Assembly: GCF_000003195.3 (NCBI RefSeq)
Contig: NC_012873.2
Span: 66,783,615 to 66,847,614 of the forward strand
DNA from: Sorghum bicolor
Taxonomy: Eukaryota; Streptophyta; Magnoliopsida; Poales; Poaceae
Reading direction: 5' to 3'
DNA: 64,000 nt
A model generated the notes under the pieces. The model saw only the letters and a program-made list of their open reading frames with translations, was not told the origin of the DNA and made no database searches. Positions within the stretch are counted from its first letter, which is position 1, and every line of letters starts with the position of its first letter. Positions 58,150-64,000 of this stretch are shown in pieces. The position numbers and the translations under genes are program-made.

Positions 58150-59004
58150 TATTTATTAACCCTAACCAAGCACTCTTTTATCCAGTTCAATCCTAATGAT
58201 CAGTAGAGACATCTAATCCAATCCAACGCCACTTAAATCCATGTCGATCCAACACATCCAATCCAGAGTACATGGTTAAATCATCGCACAGTCCCGATAG
58301 GGGTCCACGAGCGCTCCCTCCGATCCTTCCTCTGCCTCACCGATGTGGCTGAGAACTTGTTGCCGTGGAACGGAAGTGGACTTCGGCGTCGAGCGTGCGG
58401 TGCTGTGCGCCCGTGCGTCAGCCGAACATGAGTTGCGAATACGGAATAGGCACGGTAACGGCAAGCGAGGCGTACACGAGGCGCTGAGGGACGACGCGTC
58501 GTCGACGGTGACACGCACTGCAGTGCAATCCAGTATTCCAGTCGAAGAAGCAGTGCATTCACGGATGATGAATGTTGGGATTGAGGTAGCAATAGCACGT
58601 GTTGCAATGCACCAAGACTTGTGACCTCAGTTATGCATTTAATTTGGTTGCTAAATAAAACGCAAACAATATCACAAATTGCTCTCCTTCACTATTTTCC
58701 AATAGACGGAGCTGCTTTTGCTACTCCTGTACAAATACGCTAACAAGTAAAATGTTGCACTACCTTCCGTAAGTTTTGATCAAAATGATCATAATAGCAC
58801 AAAACAACCATTTCATGTCTTATTCTAAGGCCTACCATGACTTATCTGCATTTCTATTTTATAGCAAAGAGATTGACTATACATCGATTAAAAGGTAATC
58901 AGATCGAAAATAGTACTCGCCAATAACTACTCTGTAGATCTATAGAACTCTTTTATTTCTCTCTCTCTCTCTCTCTCTCATTTGAAGAGGTGACCAACAA
59001 CACC
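58150..59004. other. Intergenic DNA
   Basis: A moderately GC-rich stretch at 58270-58620 has open frames on both strands with no recognisable product. A (CT)n tract lies near 58960. The rest is probably 3' flank of the GAUT remnant. Confidence 0.45.
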
Positions 59005-61642
59005 TCACGGATGTATATTGCATTCATGTAGAAAAGCATGGTCGAAATTGACATATCTGGACCAAAATTTGCGATATCTTAGTATTCCAATCTCAAGCCA
59101 AGGTTTTTGATTTCCATTGTAGTGTAGGACCGCCGCGCGCTCCATATCTCTTTGGTCGACATCCGGCTTGTACCCTAGACCCAAAGAGATGCCACATTGC
59201 CACGAGCGATCAAGAGGGAATGTGCGGCTCCAAAATGTGACAAGACATGCTAGAAGCGTTCGTAACTTCCATAGTTGCCTATTTGCGTTCTGCAGAAATG
59301 AGATTTCATATGCTTAGACAAATATATGGTTCAACAAGACACTAATGCAACATTAAGTGGTTCTAGAATCAATTTTTTTTTATTATCCATCGTGTATAAA
59401 AATAGACTACATGTAATTAATATTTTAAACGAAGAATTACTAAGTAGTAAAATAATGCAAGCCAACAGCTATTGCTGCTAATAGCCCTTTGCAGACATTT
59501 ATGGAAACAATGTAATTTTTGCCTCGAACATTAGTGGTATTTGATAAGCTCATGAATACTGACCATATTCTGCCAGTAGTGGTAGACATCAGTAATATTC
59601 TGCTTCCTCCACTCAGACAAATCGAACATGTTCATGCCATACGCCCAGCCACAAGCACGCTGATCAAACTGCTTAGCAATTAGGGGATTTGAGAAGTTGA
59701 GGTACCTATCAAACCTATGGAAAGTCGCTCCACAGGTATGGACAGCGCCATTAACCTTACCTTTCAGATCCATTGACCAAAGATTACTTAGATCCTGCTG
59801 GACTACAGTATCATCATCAAGAAACAACACCTTATTAAGCTCTGGGAAGATCTCAGGAAAATAAAACCTCAAATGGTTGAGAATGGACAAGTACTTGGGA
59901 TTCTGGAACTTGTTTTGGCTCAACCTATTTTGATGGATCTTGAAGTAGAAGTTCATCATGAAATGGGACGCCAGTTGCTTCAAAACTGGACTGTACCTCG
60001 AATTTAGCCAAGTAAACTCTTCTATGTTTTGGACCTGAATAGCAATTTTTCCTATGGGATTTGCCAAGAACCACATTCTCATTGCAGCACAATTATGTTT
60101 GTCTGTTACAGTATGAAATACATGCCTTGTTGGGTTCTACATTGGAAATTTAATTAAAATGTTAGTAGCCGGTACAAGTGAAGTAACCCTAGAATCTTCT
60201 TAAAATTTTTAGTGCAACCCTCAAATGTAAAATACTGAACCTTAGCATTTATAAGAGTTGAGCTCACAACCACAGCAGCTTCCAGTACATTATGTGAGAA
60301 TAATGCATAGTGTTGTAGCTTTGAGTCTTCAAACTTCTCTTCATTTGGAAAATGTTTTTTGTGGGAGCTCGATAAATAGTACTCATTTGTAAGACGTAGT
60401 GCAAGACAATAGAGGTTTTTTTGGCGGACTTAGTTGCTATTAGTGTTGCATGATTGGCCTTTTGCTTGTGAGCTTGAACTTGGTCCTCAGTTGAATGAAG
60501 GGATGCTAATGGCTTATCAATAACAGCGACACAATTCTCGTGCGCTAAATTGACCTTTGTAATGCCAACTCCATATGACGATTGATATTACGGCTGACTG
60601 ATTTTGAGTCGGACCGCTCTGAGGTAGCGCCTGCAAATTGCTTAGATGGTCTATCAACAGTGTTTTCCTGGAAAATTAAACCACTATGTAACTGAATAAC
60701 TACTTAACCATGATAGAATAAGGGACCAAAGACTAAATCAAAACCTCGTGGACTTAAACTCCTAAAGCAAGATATATAAGGCATTTCTAAAGAATGATGC
60801 CACTAAAATTTCCAAATCTCTGCACATACTTCTACGAAACCTGAAACATGTTTCAAGGGATATTGTGAAAGGTATAAAAATCAGCTCACCAATTGCAAAA
60901 CATGTTCGAGAATGAATTAGTTGTGACCAGAGAAGTTACCAGGATAGAATGCATCCACATTTTTGGAAACAATTAGTGTTTTGACTTTTGAGTACAACCT
61001 ATTATGAAAAAAATCAGCATATCCACTATGCCTTTGGTGCAGCAAAACTAGAGCAGGTTACTGACTGTAGTCTTAGGATGAAATCTCATAGTTCTGAAAC
61101 TTAATGCTATATTTTGATCAATTTACTTATTTCAATTTATTAATAGGTCACTCTATTTTACCTTTTTCATTGAAGTGCTAGAATTGCCATGCATTGTAGC
61201 AGCTTTCTGCCGCCTTACTTCAACATCACCACCACGGCTTATGTGTTTTCGAGTAGTGGCTACATCATTGGCACGCTCTCTCTCCGCCTCCTTCACTTCT
61301 TCTCCATTCCACCGTATATTATCACTGTTGATCGTGGATTCACCTGATCTACTCAAAACACTTCTCCTGTCAACATCTTGCTGACTAACTCCATCATGTC
61401 CCAATTTTAGTGTCATAGTCCATGGCAGCAACTACACCCTCCTTGTTGTGTGCACCCACGACAGATGTATAGGCTCTTTGACCACACCAACCGTGTCCTA
61501 CCACACCATTTCACCACCACACCTTCAGATCACAATCATATACAAAATTACAACTGAAGAATGGAAGCACATCCAAGTAGAGTGAAATTATATTCACCTT
61601 TGCCAGCACATTTAACCGCTTGCCCATCTCACTCTGGCCGAT
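59005..61642 (-). pseudogene. GAUT/GT8 galacturonosyltransferase-like gene, probably decayed
   Basis: The two 3' exons are open and clearly GT8: 60136-59564 and 59289-59005, phase 0. They carry NPTRHVFHTVTDKHNCAAM, KVLFLDDDTVVQQDLS (the DxD-type metal site), RACGWAYGMNMFDLSEWRK, and HYNGNQKPWLEIG. Upstream, an exon ending at 60241 gives NLYCLALRLTNEYYLSSSHK ... ALFSHNVLEAAVVVSSTLIN. Its frame breaks at a seven-T run (60416-60422) relative to the preceding LHSTEDQVQAHKQKANHATL. That segment is again out of frame with ENTVDRPSKQFAGATSERSD (from 60667). Probable N-terminal exons are 61431-61163 and 61642-61598. The conserved exon with the DQLIMA-type helix is not found. GAUTs make pectin homogalacturonan in the Golgi. 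Two frame breaks and a missing exon argue for a pseudogene. Confidence 0.72.
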
Positions 61643-63145
61643 CTACGTAAAGAAATATGTTAAGCCGCAGTTAAGGTCCACTTAGTCCCCAAATGACTGA
61701 TTGGAAGAGGTGGTGATTTTACCGGATTGTATGGATCATGTCCGAACGCGCGCCTCCCGGTCACTGTGAGTACCGAGATCACGGAGCACTTTCGTTAACG
61801 ACGCGCAGAGGCGTATGGTCCTCCGTGGACGGGTGCGTGCTCGCCGGGGACGGCCCGCGCGTACGTCGCGGTTCAATCCGCCCGCTCTCGATCCGGCGGA
61901 TGCTCGCCTTCCACGTGTACTGGACTACGCCGATCGAATCTCTCGTGGTGGGAAGGACTGGGAGCGACAACCCCCCGTTGCTCTCGCGTCTCGATCTGGT
62001 TCTCGGCCGGGGCGGTCGGCACGTGTCTGTCTCGCCCGGCGTCTCCCAGTCATAGAGGCCGGGAGCTGCATGCATGGCATTGGCATGGCGACGGTCTCGT
62101 GGTCGTGGCGGACCGAGCAGGACACTGTGCGTGTCCCCTGCCACTACCAGGCAATGCGCGTTCGTAGCGCGTCCGCACGCACGCAGGACGACGAGGGGCG
62201 CGTCGGAAACGGGCGGCCGTGGGAGCGGGAGGGCACCAGGCCTGCAGCACCGTGGGTCGTGGCCGCGGTTCCACGGACAGCCAGCCCGCAGGCACGGACC
62301 CAGGCTTTGACCTGACGAACTCGCAGCAATAATAATAATAATTGAGCGGAGCGCTTGGACACGCACGCGCCACGGGCTCGCACTCGCAGGCAACGCTGGA
62401 CACGCAGGCACCCACCGGCCGGCGGCGCGGCAAGCAAGCACGTGCTGTGCTGCACTCCCCGCACCCCTTCCGAGTCGCCGACCGCGGCCGGCTCCCACGT
62501 TGGTTCATCTGCAAGTTCGCTCGTGACCTGCCGCCAAGTGCCAGTGCCCGGCCGGCGGCCGCCGCCGTCGTGCACGTACGAGAGGCGGCGCATCTTGACG
62601 ACTGCTACTCTAAACGGCCGGCCGGCAAAGAGGACGATTGCTGCAGCGTTTCAGTTCCGCATGTCATGTCGCCGTCTCGCCGACGGGCAGATCAAGATCT
62701 CCTGCAGGCTGCGGCACACGTAATAACTGAACGATGCATGCACGCACCGACCTGATTACCTGAATTTGACACCGCCCAACACATCCATCACCCTCAGGCT
62801 GTCAGTCAATAGGCTGTTGCACTCCGGCACAGCAAAAAGCCACGGGGGCTGCAGTGGATTAGCATCGGTAAAGTGCGCACGGAACTGGAGGATCCTGTCG
62901 GTAGGCAACAAAGAGATGATCATCACGGGACTTTGAGTTTGGACAGCCACAGCCATGTCGATCGCTCGCCAGGGCAGGGACGGGGAGACAGAGAGGCATG
63001 CAGACAGATTGGCCGCCTTTGGGTCCCCCTCGACCCCGACAAGCTGCCCCCCTGCAGCCCTGCACTGCACTCCACCGATTCCTTTCCACTTTCCTCCTCG
63101 TCGCCTCCCGCTGTCAAGCACCGCACGTCTCCCTCCCTCCCTCCC
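61643..63145. other. GC-rich intergenic region and Aux/IAA upstream DNA
   Basis: High GC with overlapping open frames in most frames on both strands, none with a recognisable domain or splice structure. The compositional bias explains them. The right part should be the Aux/IAA promoter. Confidence 0.45.
62985..62990 (-). promoter_or_regulatory. Auxin-response element TGTCTC
   Basis: GAGACA on the plus strand is TGTCTC on the minus strand, the canonical ARF-binding AuxRE. It lies about 160 bp upstream of the TATA box of the Aux/IAA gene, where such elements are expected. A six-base match alone is weak evidence. Confidence 0.4.
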
Positions 63146-63153
63146 TATATATT
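63146..63153 (+). promoter_or_regulatory. TATA box of Aux/IAA gene
   Basis: TATATATT lies in a C/T-rich context (CTCCCTATATATTCCCGC), about 137 bp before the start codon at 63283. This leaves a leader of roughly 100 nt. Confidence 0.65.
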
Positions 63154-63282
63154 CCCGCAGGAGCATCTGCTTCTCCTCCCCGACTGCCAGCCATCTCATT
63201 CCAACAGAAAACAGAGAGAGCACCGAAAGCTCGCAGCTTTGCCAGCAAGAAAGACATCAGCAGCAGCCAGCAGCGTTACGGC

Positions 63283-63953
63283 ATGGAGCTGGAGCTCGGG
63301 CTGGCGCCGCCGAGCGCGCGTCACCCCATTCCCATGACGATCGACCACCTCACCGCCGAAGACGAGCTGAGCAGCACCTCGTCGGACCACCACCACCACC
63401 CTTGTGCTGCGCGCGCCGGGAAGAGAGCGTTCGCGGAAGCGTTCCAGGAGGCAGCGGCGACGACGACGACAACGCTGCCGCTCTTCGATGACGGCTCGTC
63501 GTGCGGCGGGACGAACGGCAGCAGCAGCAAGAGGCCGCTGGTCGGGTGGCCGCCGGTGAGCTCCGCGCGCAGCAGGGCATGCGGTGTCGGCGGCGCCAAG
63601 TACGTGAAGGTGAAGAAGGAAGGCGACGCCATCGGCAGGAAGGTGGACTTGTCGCTCCACGCCTCCTACGACGAGCTCCTCGCCACGCTCTCCCGCATGT
63701 TCCCGACCACCGGCTGCAACAAAGGTAGGTACCATTGTTCGTTGTTGGTCCATCAGATTTCAGGGGATCTATAATCAATCATCATCCAATCCAACCCACC
63801 GATTCTGTTGATCTGATCCCCAAATTATTGCCATCCTGTTGCAGACGACAAGGAGATCAGCAGCTCCAGCAGCAGCACCAGCCATGTGGACGTGGTGGTC
63901 ACTTACGAAGATGGAGAAGGGGACTGGATGCTGGTCGGAGATGTGCCATGGAA
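63283..63953 (+). CDS. Aux/IAA auxin-response repressor, 5' part
   Basis: Two exons are visible, 63283-63724 and 63845-63953, in consistent phase (183 complete codons). At least one more exon lies beyond the window. The frame is open further upstream, but the ATG at 63283 follows the TATA box and is directly followed by the EAR motif. Domain I is LELGL at the N-terminus. Domain II, the TIR1/AFB degron, is VGWPPV, preceded by KR. Domain III is [20 protein letters not shown] ... [12 protein letters not shown], and the start of domain IV is [20 protein letters not shown]. The product is a nuclear repressor of ARF factors, degraded in the presence of auxin. Poly-Thr and poly-Ser stretches are low-complexity. 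Which IAA number it is cannot be told. Confidence 0.96.
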
Positions 63954-64000
63954 GTAAGTTTTCGCTATGATCATTGCATACATGTGGAGTTCATCTTATC

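Noticed and set aside
58276..58624. Possible small gene on either strand
   Set aside because: No recognisable protein, no supporting splice sites or promoter, and open frames on both strands.
61738..62755. Long overlapping open frames in the GC-rich region left of the Aux/IAA gene
   Set aside because: Open in several frames on both strands at once, with compositional bias and no recognisable motif or conserved splice sites.
62998..63282. In-frame upstream extension of the Aux/IAA reading frame
   Set aside because: The TATA box at 63146 lies within it and the known N-terminal EAR motif begins right after the ATG at 63283.

Overview
The window is nuclear DNA of a flowering plant, almost certainly a panicoid grass (sorghum, maize or a close relative). 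The genes are split by many GT-AG introns. The plastid-targeted proteins have transit-peptide-like leaders. The non-genic DNA is full of grass-type miniature elements: Stowaway ends CTCCCTCCGT with TA duplications, and Tourist-like ends GGCCTTGTTTAGTT with TAA or TTA duplications. No rRNA, tRNA or CRISPR array was seen.

Layout, left to right. (1) 93-1440 (+): last three exons of the 18S rRNA methyltransferase BUD23/RID2. (2) 2253-4231 (-): chloroplast ribosomal protein L9, divergent from a small predicted plastid membrane protein at 4462-5635 (+), with a 230-bp shared promoter holding four site II motifs. (3) 6217-14249 (-): complete 11-exon chloroplast DnaJ (DJA5/DJA6 type). (4) 14.3-20.5 kb: gene-poor, with one decayed pseudogene and two long TA arrays. 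(5) 20541-24973 (+): complete 17-exon ribonucleotide reductase large subunit. (6) 25384-26177 (-): F-box/LRR-type remnant. (7) 26958-29851 (-): eight-exon chloroplast ClpP6. (8) 31227-41026 (-): complete 20-exon AP-1 gamma-adaptin whose introns carry a Pack-MULE-like element, an hAT-type MITE and a Stowaway element. (9) 41185-51049: a 9,865-bp Mutator-like element with 9-bp target duplications, about 150-bp inverted ends and four apparently intact genes. (10) 51-59 kb: LTR-retrotransposon debris and a dense cluster of nested MITEs. (11) 59005-61642 (-): decayed GAUT/GT8 glycosyltransferase. (12) 63283 to beyond the window end (+): Aux/IAA auxin-response repressor, cut by the window edge.

The most notable object is the large Mutator-like element. 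Its right end leads into a MURA-type transposase with SWIM and CCHC zinc fingers. The same strand then carries a nine-exon plant mobile domain (PMD) gene and a GRF-type zinc-finger gene. A second zinc-finger/coiled-coil gene runs inward from the left end, so transcription converges as in the two-gene maize MuDR. The element sits 158 bp upstream of the AP-1 gamma start codon, so it split the promoter or 5' leader of an essential trafficking gene whose reading frame is still intact.

The host genes are unrelated housekeeping loci (ribosome biogenesis, plastid translation, plastid chaperone and protease, dNTP synthesis, vesicle traffic, auxin signalling) and do not form a pathway. Exon boundaries were derived by hand from splice sites and phase. 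All lengths given are the sums of those exons.
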